This document shows, piece by piece, positions 8,281 through 16,876 of a stretch of 64,000 nucleotides of DNA (the stretch's first letter is position 1; each line of letters opens with the position of its first letter). The notes beneath the pieces are model-generated. The model was not told the DNA's origin, did not search any database, and saw only the letters and a program-made list of their open reading frames with translations. The position numbers and the translations under genes are program-made. Source of the DNA: PRDV01 sp963710865 (GTDB taxonomy: Bacteria > Babelota > Babeliae > Babelales > Babelaceae); contig CAVQBR010000002.1 in the NCBI GenBank assembly GCA_963710865.1, forward strand, positions 1-64,000, given 5' to 3'.

Positions 8281-9313
8281 CATACCGATACCGCACTTCT
8301 TTTTTAAGTATTCGATCAAACGCTGTATTAATGTCTTGGATAGGTATACGTTCTATATCTGCCCTAATGCTATGCTCTGCGGCAAATTGTAACATTTCTT
8401 GTAGTTCTTCAATACTCCCATACAGAGAACCCGCTAATGATCTTCGTCGCGCTACTAAGCTATCGGCAGAGAGTGGTTCATACGGTTTTGAAGGAATTCC
8501 GACTAGGCACATAACACCATCGAGTTTAAGAAGAGCGAGATAGGTACTTAAATCATGGGATACGGGAATGGTATTTAAAATGAAGTCAAAACTCCCACGA
8601 TGCTTTTTCATCACATCTAGCTGCGTTGAAAGGAGCCCCTCGCTTGCACCTAATCGGCTCGCATCAGCCTTTTTATCAGGCGACGTTGTAATTGCGACCA
8701 CCTCAGCTCCCAATGCATGAGCAAACTTTACGGCAAGATGGCCTAACCCTCCAATGCCAACAATTCCTACTTTTTGTCCTTTGCCTACGTTCCAATGCTT
8801 GAGCGGAGAATAGGTGGTAATACCAGCACAGAGCAAGGGAGCACTCGAAGCAAGGTCCTCTTTGAGCAATTGCTCGGGAATATGCACAACAAATTTCTCA
8901 TCTACCACTATTTGTTTTGAGAAACCACCATATGTGACACCATTGGTATACTTATCAAAACCGTTGCAGATGAAAGTAGGTCCTTTTTGGCAGTACTGCT
9001 CTCGATGGTTTAGGCATTCTTGGCAGATGCCACATGAGTCGACAATAGCAGAGGGCGCAACCACATCTCCAACTTTGAATGATTTGACTCCATGACCAAG
9101 ACCACTGACTCGCCCGATGATTTCGTGCCCAGGTACGACAGGATACACCGTTGTTTTCCAAAAATTTCTTGCCCAATCTATATCACTGTAACAGACACCA
9201 CAGTAAAGAATCTCGATCTGCACGTCATGATCTTGCAATTCTCTCCGTTCAAAGCTAAATAATTCAAGCGGACTTGTTGCTGTTTTGGCTGCATAGCCGA
9301 TGGTTTTAATCAT
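8258..9313 (-). CDS. Zinc-dependent NAD(P) alcohol dehydrogenase, cinnamyl-alcohol-dehydrogenase/YahK-like
   Basis: This 351-residue medium-chain dehydrogenase probably interconverts aldehydes and alcohols with NAD(P)H. Catalytic zinc ligands are visible as C38 (CGVCYSD) and H63/E64 (PGHE), with a later Cys. The structural-zinc loop is CGICQECLNHREQYC. The Rossmann motif is GIGGLGHLA. The order and spacing match the cinnamyl alcohol dehydrogenase branch, which includes bacterial YahK- and AdhA-type enzymes. An SD (GGAGAG) precedes the ATG. The gene is convergent with cmk and stands alone; substrate unknown. Confidence 0.9.
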   Translation of the reverse strand: MIKTIGYAAKTATSPLELFSFERRELQDHDVQIEILYCGVCYSDIDWARNFWKTTVYPVVPGHEIIGRVSGLGHGVKSFKVGDVVAPSAIVDSCGICQECLNHREQYCQKGPTFICNGFDKYTNGVTYGGFSKQIVVDEKFVVHIPEQLLKEDLASSAPLLCAGITTYSPLKHWNVGKGQKVGIVGIGGLGHLAVKFAHALGAEVVAITTSPDKKADASRLGASEGLLSTQLDVMKKHRGSFDFILNTIPVSHDLSTYLALLKLDGVMCLVGIPSKPYEPLSADSLVARRRSLAGSLYGSIEELQEMLQFAAEHSIRADIERIPIQDINTAFDRILKKEVRYRYVIDMASL

Positions 9314-9378
9314 ACGTTACTCTCCATTTTTGAAAATAAGTTTACACGAGCGTAGCAATCTTAGTATGCCTCTGTCAA

Positions 9379-10878
9379 TTATTGCTCATGAAACAAATCC
9401 GACAGCACTACGTCATTGGTAACAAGTTCTTTCGAATACAGCGTTGGCTTAAGACCGAAAGTAGTTACCATGACAAGAAACAATTGCTTTTGAGTTCTCG
9501 TCTCTTTCTGAAAGATCTGAACTTTACGAACAAGCTTTTGAGCACATGCTTTATCGATCGAAAACGACTTCTCAGAATACTTAATCTCACAGATGGTAAT
9601 AGCACCATCAGGCCGATCAAAAAGGAGATCAATCTGAGCTCCTTCATCTTCTTTTGATTTTGAAACATACCGCCACGTACCTGCAATAGAACCTGGATCA
9701 ATCTGCAATGCATGACGAATCTGATCAATATGCTTATAGCAGATCGATTCATATGCAAGCCCAGCCCAACTTTTCCAAGCCATCCCTTGAGATTGAGATA
9801 ACCAGAACCCTTGACTCTTTGCTTTCTTCGCAATGGTCCTTATAGAAGGCTCAATCCAATGCAAATAGAATAAGCAATATTCATCATCCATAACATAATA
9901 GACGCCTCGCTCCTTGTGCCCAAAAGGAATAAGGCTCGTTATGAAACCAGCCTCCTCCAACTGCTGAAGCCTTCGAACAGTCGTTCCCCCATCGGGCAAA
10001 TTCGACTCTGCGATGAGTTCAGCTTGACCAATCCCATACCTATGCTGAGCGATGATCCGAATGAGATCTGTATACGGTTTTGGATCATCAAAAAGCGATT
10101 GAAACAAGCGCTTAAATTCATTAACGAGAATCCCATCGCTCTGAAAACAGAGCTCATCTATAACCTGATGAGCGGAACGTCCCTTCCGCACAAAAGACCA
10201 GTAATAGGGGACACCCCCTAAAACAATATACAAATCCAGAATCTGACGTTGACTGAGATAGATTTGATGTTCTTTAAGATAACACTCTGTTTCGCACAAC
10301 GTAAATGGCTTCAAATTGATTGAACGAGTTATTCTGTTATGCAGTCCTCCCTTGTTATTGATTATTTTTTCAATAATCCAGGACGTTGCAGATCCACAGA
10401 TAATTAGTTTAATACGATCATCGTTTACCCAGTAACGATTCCAATACAATTCAAGAGCAGTAAGTAAGCGAGAACGAGGAGTTGCCATCCACGGAAACTC
10501 ATCAAAGAACAGAACAACCTTTGTCTCTTTTGGAATCATTGCTACGGCAAGATGGAGATCTTCCAGCGCATCAAGCCACCGCTTTCTTGGAGTAAGAGTT
10601 GCTCCTGGATAAAACGCAGCAGCTATCTGCTTAGCAAATTCTTCAAGCTGTTCATGCAAAGTACCCTTTTGCATGCCAGTAACATGAAAGAAGAGGCATG
10701 GAGTAGAGCTCATAAATTGTGTGATCAAAAACGTTTTGCCTACTCGGCGCCGCCCATAGACAGCGACAAACTCCGCTCGTTTTGAATCAACAAGTTCCTG
10801 CAACAATTCAAGCTCTTTCGAGCGGCCAACAATCCTGCTTTTACTTGAGTTTGGCTTGCTAGCCATCTTTTTCAACAT
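9379..10878 (-). CDS. Archaeal-type ATPase with C-terminal DUF234 domain
   Basis: The protein (499 residues from this start; M5, MASKPN..., is an alternative) has an N-terminal AAA-type ATPase with Walker A GRRRVGKTF (about 41-49) and Walker B VVLFFDEFPW, then a winged-helix-like segment and a C-terminal DUF234 region. That region contains a restriction-nuclease-like signature, the EIKYSEKSF strand preceded by IDLLFD. This family is widespread and often multi-copy in archaea and uncultured bacteria; its function is unknown, and mobile or defence roles have been suggested. The upstream region carries two unusually precise palindromic elements at 10913-10982 and 11327-11374. No partner genes lie next to it. 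Confidence 0.85.
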   Translation of the reverse strand: MLKKMASKPNSSKSRIVGRSKELELLQELVDSKRAEFVAVYGRRRVGKTFLITQFMSSTPCLFFHVTGMQKGTLHEQLEEFAKQIAAAFYPGATLTPRKRWLDALEDLHLAVAMIPKETKVVLFFDEFPWMATPRSRLLTALELYWNRYWVNDDRIKLIICGSATSWIIEKIINNKGGLHNRITRSINLKPFTLCETECYLKEHQIYLSQRQILDLYIVLGGVPYYWSFVRKGRSAHQVIDELCFQSDGILVNEFKRLFQSLFDDPKPYTDLIRIIAQHRYGIGQAELIAESNLPDGGTTVRRLQQLEEAGFITSLIPFGHKERGVYYVMDDEYCLFYLHWIEPSIRTIAKKAKSQGFWLSQSQGMAWKSWAGLAYESICYKHIDQIRHALQIDPGSIAGTWRYVSKSKEDEGAQIDLLFDRPDGAITICEIKYSEKSFSIDKACAQKLVRKVQIFQKETRTQKQLFLVMVTTFGLKPTLYSKELVTNDVVLSDLFHEQ

Positions 10879-10912
10879 AAGGGCACTCCAGTCTTAATCC
10901 ATTTCCCATTCT

Positions 10913-10982
10913 TATAATCAGCGGAACAAATCGATTTTCATGATTCTTCCGCTGATTATAATCATATCATAATCAGCGGAAC
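10913..10982. repeat. Clustered inverted repeats upstream of the DUF234 ATPase
   Basis: The core TATAATCAGCGGAA and its reverse complement TTCCGCTGATTATA appear as forward (10913-10927), reverse (10947-10960) and forward (10969-10982) copies. The first pair spans exactly 48 bp; the second pair forms a 13-bp perfect stem with a 10-nt loop. The cluster begins 35 bp from the ATPase start, where an operator or promoter would sit. The same 48-bp unit recurs at 11327-11374. Confidence 0.85.
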
Positions 10983-11326
10983 AACACAAATCCAAAATCA
11001 CAGCTAAATGGGTATATTCGGAAGACGACTACTCATTTTTTCAGAGGATAAATAATTTTTCACTTCGCAAAACTCAAGAAAAAAGTTCTCTCGACAATAA
11101 ATCCCTAAGTAAGTTATTAGCCATGAGTCGATTTTTGCAGGAGCTCAAAAAAAATTATAAGCCAAGGCTCGGTCTTTTGAATTTTCTTCTCCTCAGCGCT
11201 CAATGATTTACTTACAAAAAAAGAGGTCCGCCTCCTTGCAAATACACATCAAAAAACCGCGTTTCAATCGACACTTCAACAACAACCGCCAAAACCTCAA
11301 TTCTGTTCCGCTGCGTTTGTTTAAAT

Positions 11327-11374
11327 TATAATCAGCGGAACAAACACATTTCTGAAGTTCTTCCGCTGATTATA
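11327..11374. repeat. Second copy of the 48-bp inverted-repeat unit
   Basis: TATAATCAGCGGAAC (11327-11341) and TTCCGCTGATTATA (11361-11374) recreate the arm order and 48-bp length of the unit at 10913-10960, while the loop sequence differs. Conserved arms with a drifting loop suggest selection on the arms, either as protein-binding sites or as a DNA/RNA hairpin. A partial core (GTTCCGCTG) lies near 11304. The rest of the 10879-11495 gap shows no gene. Confidence 0.8.
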
Positions 11375-11495
11375 GAATAAACGTACTTCACTGCGCCAAA
11401 AGGCCTGCGCCCAATAGAAAACTTACCCTCTTATCAGACTGGCATATAGCACACAGGCCAAGCGTCACTTACAGCTCTGTTTCTGGGCAGCACCT

Positions 11496-12077
11496 TCAAC
11501 AGACGATGCTTCTTATCTCTTTTAAATCGACGAGGAGCTGTTCTGCTTCGGGCAGGCGGCAATCTCCTTTTGCTCTCTCAACAGCAAAACAGAGAAACGC
11601 CGACACATCAGCAAAATAAAGCTGCGCAAACTTACTAAGCGGCAACAGTGTTGACTTACTGGCACACTCAGCGGTTGCGAACACTAGTTGTACAATAACT
11701 GAGACAGTGAAGGCGGGTAGGAAGTAGTGCCCACCAGTGACGAGGCCAAGTAAAACCGTATTAATTCCTACTCCTAGCATAAAGCGCGAGCAGTACCTAC
11801 CAGCCAAGCTTTTATAGAGAGGAAGCCGATTTTGTTCGATTTCTTCAGCGATTCTACTTTTTAATTGAGCGAGGTAGAATGAATGTTCTGCCGGCATAGC
11901 CTTGATGAGTTCTTGATAACTTGCCAGTATCGGAGCATAATCAGATTTTACCATCTCTATCCTTTTTGCAAGGCAGTTCGAATAGCGTTCCTTCATTGTA
12001 CGGGCTAAGCGGCCGGCTTGGCATAATGAAATAGTCGATATGCACATAAGAATTGTAATGTTACGAAGCTTGTTCAT
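11496..12077 (-). CDS. Exported or membrane protein of a small local family (paralogue at 34763-35227)
   Basis: This 193-residue protein has a signal-like N-terminus (1-21) and a helical charged region ending in PAEHSFYL...EQNRLPLYKSL. A hydrophobic segment follows (about 98-135) and then a C-terminal helix with LPEAEQLL. It aligns with the 154-residue protein at 34763-35227, most clearly through PAEHSFYL and IEQNRLP, but has an extra hydrophobic middle. I do not recognise the family. The paralogy supports it being a real gene. SD AAAGGAT lies upstream of the start. Confidence 0.65.
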   Translation of the reverse strand: MNKLRNITILMCISTISLCQAGRLARTMKERYSNCLAKRIEMVKSDYAPILASYQELIKAMPAEHSFYLAQLKSRIAEEIEQNRLPLYKSLAGRYCSRFMLGVGINTVLLGLVTGGHYFLPAFTVSVIVQLVFATAECASKSTLLPLSKFAQLYFADVSAFLCFAVERAKGDCRLPEAEQLLVDLKEIRSIVC

Positions 12078-12814
12078 GAGATCCTTTTGTTATTTTCTTC
12101 CTAGCGCCACCTCAAGAAATATACTTTATATAAAGGCTTTTTTCAATCATTTTTTCAAGCAGCAAATTCTAATTGGGCAAACAGAACTAACACTTAACAA
12201 ATATTTATAAAACCTTTCAAAGCAGACGCCCTAATTCACGCAAGAGAATGAAGCTTCGTTAGGTTGCATTCACGGGGCATCCCAACAAATAGACACGATC
12301 TATATGCTTGCGAGATCCAAGAATGTTACAGATTACTCGACGATATTTGCTTCGATTGTGGAATGTCAACAAAGTTTATCCTTGCGGACAATTAAGTTCA
12401 TCCCGCAATCAGCCATCAAGACGGCCTGTCAAAGGATCTGAAACTAAGACAGATACGAGTATTACGAAGGATTTCTCTGTTTTCTATCTGTGCCGGCAGC
12501 GGTCAATCCTTCTTGAAATTGAATGTTATGTTTAAAGCATCTTATACTTCTTTGCTTAAACAAAATCCATCGATTGCAAAAAGGATTTTCGCTAAGTTGT
12601 TTCTTGAAATCCTTATCTTGTTTCTCTTTTTAACCTTCTCAGGCCTGCGTCGCTCACCATGTTTTTAAACCATGGAGGAAAATATACTGCACTATTATTT
12701 TTGATGCATCGAGGAGATCCGTTAAATATCTCCTCGACGCATCCCATTTACCTAGGTTGTTCATGCGGCACCATGGTATGAGCGCCGTTTTTCAAACCTT
12801 TTCTCACAAGCTCT
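12078..12814. other. Intergenic region with a 16-bp hairpin and a degenerate repeat
   Basis: No gene is recognisable in these 737 bp. GATGCATCGAGGAGAT (12703-12718) pairs with ATCTCCTCGACGCATC (12728-12743), with one mismatch and a 9-nt loop; it may end transcription from either side but has no clear U-tract. Around 12560-12600 the sequence (AAGGATTTTCGCTAAGTTG) matches a stretch near 22190-22230 (AAGGATTTCGCTAAATTG), so this gap and the one at 21.9-22.4 kb share ancestry. Confidence 0.5.
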
Positions 12815-13582
12815 TTACTTATCAGAGCCTGATTGGTCTTCACGATCAAGTTCCTTTTTGGTCAAAATTGCCATAAAGGTATTGACGTTAGTCTGATCTT
12901 CTTGATCACGGGCATCATACCAGCTGAAAAGCAGATTCCCGGTAATCGGGTCGCGTGACATGCTTAATGTCCCACGAGCTTGCTTGTTTGTATCAGCAAT
13001 TGGTCTTACCGTGCTCCACGTTTGGCCATCATCGTCAGTATGAACGAGATTAAGAGTCATATCACCTGAGAAATCTGGCTGCATATCTTGTAGACCTAGA
13101 TATAAACGGTTCTTCTCTGGGTCAAATTCGATTCGTCCAAATCCTTGAGTTGATAGGCTATTGCGGTTAGGCATATAAGGAACTACGGTGCCAAAGCTTT
13201 CAAGATTGCTAAAAGCAATATCTCGCTTTGCACTGAAGGAGTCAGGACCTAAATTAACAGTACCCGTTGGGTTCACCGTCATAATAGCATTTCCATTTAA
13301 CCTTGGCGCCCCGCTTATATACACCTTACCTGCAGGCGTTACTGCAATTTCGGTAGGAGCCGTTAAGCCCACAGGTGGAAAGTTAAGGGCAGGAATGATT
13401 TGCTGTGTCACAGTTCCATACTTGCCTTTGCCAAATACGGGTATAAACGTAGCATACATTTCCGTTCTGTCCCCCGTTGAAGTTGTTGGATCACTAAAGA
13501 CGTTGTCGAAACAAACCCAGAGAGCTTTACCGTTGTTACCATCGCCCCCAAAAGCTGCACAAGGATAATCAAAAATATTTAA
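12815..13582 (-). pseudogene. 3' fragment of an exported sialidase/BNR-repeat-like gene
   Basis: An open frame of about 250 codons without its own start encodes a beta-propeller-like C-terminus. One Asp-box is visible (TDDDGQTWS) as well as SWYDARDQ, motifs of sialidase/BNR-type propellers. Reading upstream, the frame continues past the first Met (13459) as FDYPCAAFGGDGNNGK... to a TGA at the junction with a GH3 N-terminal fragment at 13569-13781. The upstream half of the propeller is missing. The fragment is therefore the tail of a larger gene cut by a rearrangement at about 13582. It could only be expressed if translation started internally. Confidence 0.65.
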
Positions 13583-13781
13583 AGGTCATTTCGGCCATAA
13601 TGCTCTTCGCCTTTTTCAAGACCCATTCCTGCTCGTAGATACTACGAGATTGCTCTTGAGATTTTACGTGCGCATGCTTTGCTCTCTCATGCTGTTTTTT
13701 TGCTGGGGCGCGCGACGTGCCAAGCAAACTACCGATTGAAAAGAGACTAAATAGTAATGAAAAATTAAAATATGAGTTCAT
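13569..13781 (-). pseudogene. Truncated 5' end of a GH3-like gene (copy of the gene at 16877-19390)
   Basis: The first 66 residues (signal peptide MNSYFNFSLL..., then KKQHERAKHAHVKSQEQS and YEQEWVLKK) match the N-terminus of the 837-residue protein at 16877-19390 with only five or so changes. After EMT the match ends, four unrelated residues (FKYF) follow and a stop is reached. The DNA match to the other copy stops at the same place, 13582 versus 19191. This is the truncated 5' end of a duplicated gene, now abutting the sialidase-like tail out of frame. Confidence 0.8.
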
Positions 13782-13874
13782 TAAAAATTCCTTTTTTTAA
13801 ATAGTACTGTTTTAGATGGAGCCTCAGGGCGGATTTTCTTGAAAACTGTTTTGTTCTTGCAGTGGTCCGAGGCC

Positions 13875-13894
13875 GGGAGCGCTTGAGCGCTCCC
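13875..13894 (-). terminator. Hairpin after the beta-helix gene (copy A)
   Basis: GGGAGCGC-TTGA-GCGCTCCC is an 8-bp GC-rich stem with a tetraloop, 42 bp beyond the stop of the beta-helix gene. The identical hairpin is in copy B. There is no strong U-tract, so terminator function is likely but not certain. A similar weaker hairpin lies near 22319-22336. Confidence 0.5.
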
Positions 13895-13935
13895 CAACCC
13901 GACCATGATTTATAATCTGGTTAAACTAATCCTCC

Positions 13936-16077
13936 TTAAGGAACAATATCAAGATTCAGAGCCCCTATGGCCGTTGGTAAGGCCGTGGTAGTAGCGGGCA
14001 CAATAATTGCGTTAGGTACACCTGCATAATTTCCGCCGAGGTTGTTATAGGCAATATTTTCCGTCACTAATTTAGTTGTAACAGCACTTACATTAAAACC
14101 AACGAGAGAGTTTTGGTCAGCCTCATTGCGCTTGACGACAAGCCCGGAGATATCATTATTTACAAATAAGCCATTTTGATTATAGGCTAATGTACAATCC
14201 TGGATTAGAACATTCACTATCGGTGGGAGAGATAGATTAGATCGACGGATAACAATGCCACCGTTAGGCATAGCAGATTGATCAGGTGAACCATTACCAT
14301 TTGCAATACAATGATCATAGGTAATGTTTTGGGTAATTTCTAACCCATTTTCTGGAGCAGTAGCGACTGCGTTAATAGCAAATCCCGCTGCCAAAGTACG
14401 AATTTCTTGTTGTTGCGCATTTCCATTAGCAATACAATCTCTATAAATTACATTACTCGTAGCCGAGCGAGTCAGAAAGCCGATAGCCGATGTTTGAAAT
14501 CCGTCATTGCCATTTCTTTCCGCGGTACAGCGTAAAAATGTAATATTAGCAGATTGTCCACCAGGAGTGGCTCCATAAACGTTAAATCCTGAACTTGAAA
14601 AACCATTTGAATTAGTGCTAAAATTTCCACTTGAATTACAATCTGAAATTCTAGCGCCAACTGTGAAGTAAAAAATGAATCCGTCTACACCCTCAGTTCC
14701 ACCCTGATTATTTAGACTATTGCAATTTTCGACAACGACATCTAAATCTTGGTTAAATGGCTGATCGCCTATTCCTACACATACCCCAGCGCCTTCTGGA
14801 ATACTACCGCTAAAATGAAAACCATCACAATTGGCTGAAGTACTTATATTTCGACTGAACGTACAGTTACGCCATGTGATATTATGAGCACCATCATGAT
14901 CGACACTAAATACAGTTCCTGAATTAAAATTGTCATCGGCAGTACAATTTTCGAAAACATAATTTTGTACTTCATCGATAGCAATTCCAGACACGGTTTG
15001 GAAAAAACCAACAATCGCTGTTGGATTAACTAGGTTTATGTTATCGCCCACAGTTCGATCAAAGTGACAATTTCTGACTGTCCCATCGGATCCAACAGGA
15101 AATTCAAAGGTATTAGGTAAATCACCCGGAATTGGCAAGAAAAATCCTAGGATAAGACCATTTGAAGTGTTTTCAACGAACGAACTATCGTCGATTTGAA
15201 CTCCGAAAGTCATTACAATCTGCGAGCCAAAAATGCATCGTTTTGCATTAACATGATTCAAAACAAGATTGGTAACATGATTGTTCTTATCCGTCCCAAA
15301 GAATGCCAGCCCTGTAGGTTCTCCTTCACCAACATATATCCCCCCTGTTATCAATGCACAGCCAATGTCAGCGCAATCTGCAGGAAGAAGATCATTAGTA
15401 AGAACAGGCGCTATTGTTTGTGTTACGGTAACATTTTCAAGGGTAATCGCGTCAGTGCGACCAAGTACACGGATTCCTGCTAGAGTAAAATCACGAATCT
15501 GAGCGATGTCACGAGAACCGGTAATCTTAACATTATGAACATCACGAGCAATAGCAATACCATATACCCCGGTTTGTGGTTTCTGCAAATCTTGCTGTAA
15601 TGTATAAACATCTAGGTCTAAGACAACATTAGAAGCTGTAATGGTTATAGCTTGAACATTCTGCTTAGTTGGCCTAAATGTGATAGTTTCACCCAAGCGA
15701 TATTTACCTGGCTTATCAATAATAATACCGTTTCTACCCTTGTCGCGAAAATCACATTCAGTAATTATTATGCTCCCATCACAATTCTTATGTTTCTTCC
15801 CCTCTAAAGGAACTGCGCATTGAGAGGGAACTTGAATTGGTGAGCAGGGAACTGTTGCTTTAAAACCGGGCAATTGGCGCAAATAATGGAATTTCCAGCG
15901 ATCAATTTTATGGTGAATCCCTGGTAGATCCTTATTTGCTACTTTAAACTCGTCAAGACGCTTGAGGGCCTCAGTCGGCTGCAATGATTCACATTTTGCC
16001 AGACATCCAGATGGAATGAGATTAATCGCAATAACACTCGTAAATAGAAAGTTTTGTTTAATTTTAAAAAAAGTCAT
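13936..16077 (-). CDS. Exported parallel beta-helix repeat protein, copy A
   Basis: This 713-residue protein has a hydrophobic export signal (about 10-27; SGCLA may be a signal peptidase or weak lipobox site). A linker with several Cys is followed by a long series of short beta-strand repeats rich in Asn, Asp, Cys and Gly (ITITASNVVLDLD, VVENCNSLNNQGG, VVKRNEADQNSLVGF), typical of the right-handed pectin-lyase-like helix. Such proteins bind or cleave polysaccharide, or act as surface adhesins; no catalytic residues can be assigned here. Its paralogue at 19547-21676 has the same first 400 residues with few changes but a more divergent C-terminal third. The duplication includes the upstream region, so expression is probably similar. 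Confidence 0.8.
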   Translation of the reverse strand: MTFFKIKQNFLFTSVIAINLIPSGCLAKCESLQPTEALKRLDEFKVANKDLPGIHHKIDRWKFHYLRQLPGFKATVPCSPIQVPSQCAVPLEGKKHKNCDGSIIITECDFRDKGRNGIIIDKPGKYRLGETITFRPTKQNVQAITITASNVVLDLDVYTLQQDLQKPQTGVYGIAIARDVHNVKITGSRDIAQIRDFTLAGIRVLGRTDAITLENVTVTQTIAPVLTNDLLPADCADIGCALITGGIYVGEGEPTGLAFFGTDKNNHVTNLVLNHVNAKRCIFGSQIVMTFGVQIDDSSFVENTSNGLILGFFLPIPGDLPNTFEFPVGSDGTVRNCHFDRTVGDNINLVNPTAIVGFFQTVSGIAIDEVQNYVFENCTADDNFNSGTVFSVDHDGAHNITWRNCTFSRNISTSANCDGFHFSGSIPEGAGVCVGIGDQPFNQDLDVVVENCNSLNNQGGTEGVDGFIFYFTVGARISDCNSSGNFSTNSNGFSSSGFNVYGATPGGQSANITFLRCTAERNGNDGFQTSAIGFLTRSATSNVIYRDCIANGNAQQQEIRTLAAGFAINAVATAPENGLEITQNITYDHCIANGNGSPDQSAMPNGGIVIRRSNLSLPPIVNVLIQDCTLAYNQNGLFVNNDISGLVVKRNEADQNSLVGFNVSAVTTKLVTENIAYNNLGGNYAGVPNAIIVPATTTALPTAIGALNLDIVP

Positions 16078-16280
16078 TCTAATCCTTTATTGGAACTCAT
16101 TAATAACTACCGTTATAGTTTACAGTTCGTTATACCATTATACTCACTTACCTTTAGAACACATGTTAGCACACACTCCTTTGTTTGTTGATGATCTCGA
16201 AAAACTACATTCACTCAGAATGATAGTAGAAGTTTCATGTCTAAAAGATCAAGAGTTTAGTGATTTTTTTTTCTGCTCAA

Positions 16281-16876
16281 ATGCAAGGGACCGAAAACGC
16301 GGAACTCGTCTTCGACAATGTAATCAGCGCTGAAAACGGATTGGGTGTATGCTATACTACAAGCTAAGCCACTTTCGAAGAGCCACCAGGGACGCACTTT
16401 GAAGCATACAAAGAGGTGGCGTCAGAGGACCTAGCTCAGATAAGTCCAATAGTTTTTTCATCGACGATCTCCATGCCTGGTTCAATCGCCTTACCTCTAC
16501 AAAAAAGCACAAAATATTTGTAAGCTGCGAGTAAATAGATTCAAACTTGCATTAATAGATATGGACTTTATCTTATTTAAAAGAGACCTTCAATAGCATA
16601 TATAATTCTATGGCCGCACCCTTCGAATAAAAGAAGCTTTTGTTTTTCTTAATAAAGAAAGCAATTGAAGTTTCCTTTTCTTTCTGGAAATACTAGCTGC
16701 CTCTATTGACCATCATGAAAATGTGCAATAGAGGCATAGTACGTAATCTCAATTTGCATAAGCCAGGGCTGAACTTGCATGAGCAAATGAGCTCCAATAA
16801 TACTTACTTTCAAATATGGGATTCTTAAGTAAGTGGTAGATCTCGTTAAAGGATCTACCACTCAGAACTTATAGCT
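16281..16876. other. Intergenic region with two hairpins, no gene
   Basis: No coding signal is visible. Two perfect 11-bp stems occur: TGCCTCTATTG at 16698-16708 with its complement at 16726-16736 (17-nt loop), and AGTGGTAGATC at 16832-16842 with its complement at 16852-16862 (9-nt loop). The latter lies 15 bp after the stop of the GH3-like gene on the minus strand and is a candidate terminator. Stretches around 16400-16490 (AAGCATACAAAGAG; TTCATCGACGATCTCC) recur in diverged form near 22030-22130. Confidence 0.5.

Larger units (their letters stand above)
13582..16280. repeat. 2.7-kb duplicated block, copy A
   Basis: The block contains the 5' end of a GH3-like gene, the spacer, a complete beta-helix gene and about 200 bp upstream of it. 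It matches copy B (19191-21891) nearly base for base in the spacer and in the 5' half of the beta-helix gene, with more differences in the 3' half. The match ends abruptly at 13582, and near 16280 after CTGCTCAA. Confidence 0.85.

Noticed and set aside
12308..12535. 75-codon open frame in the gap before the sialidase-like fragment
   Set aside because: No start signals or motifs; the surrounding DNA looks like degenerate repeat sequence.
13875..13894. GGGAGCGC hairpin considered as a REP-like mobile repeat
   Set aside because: It is found only within the two copies of the duplicated block, with one diverged form nearby, so it is explained by the duplication and probable terminator role.
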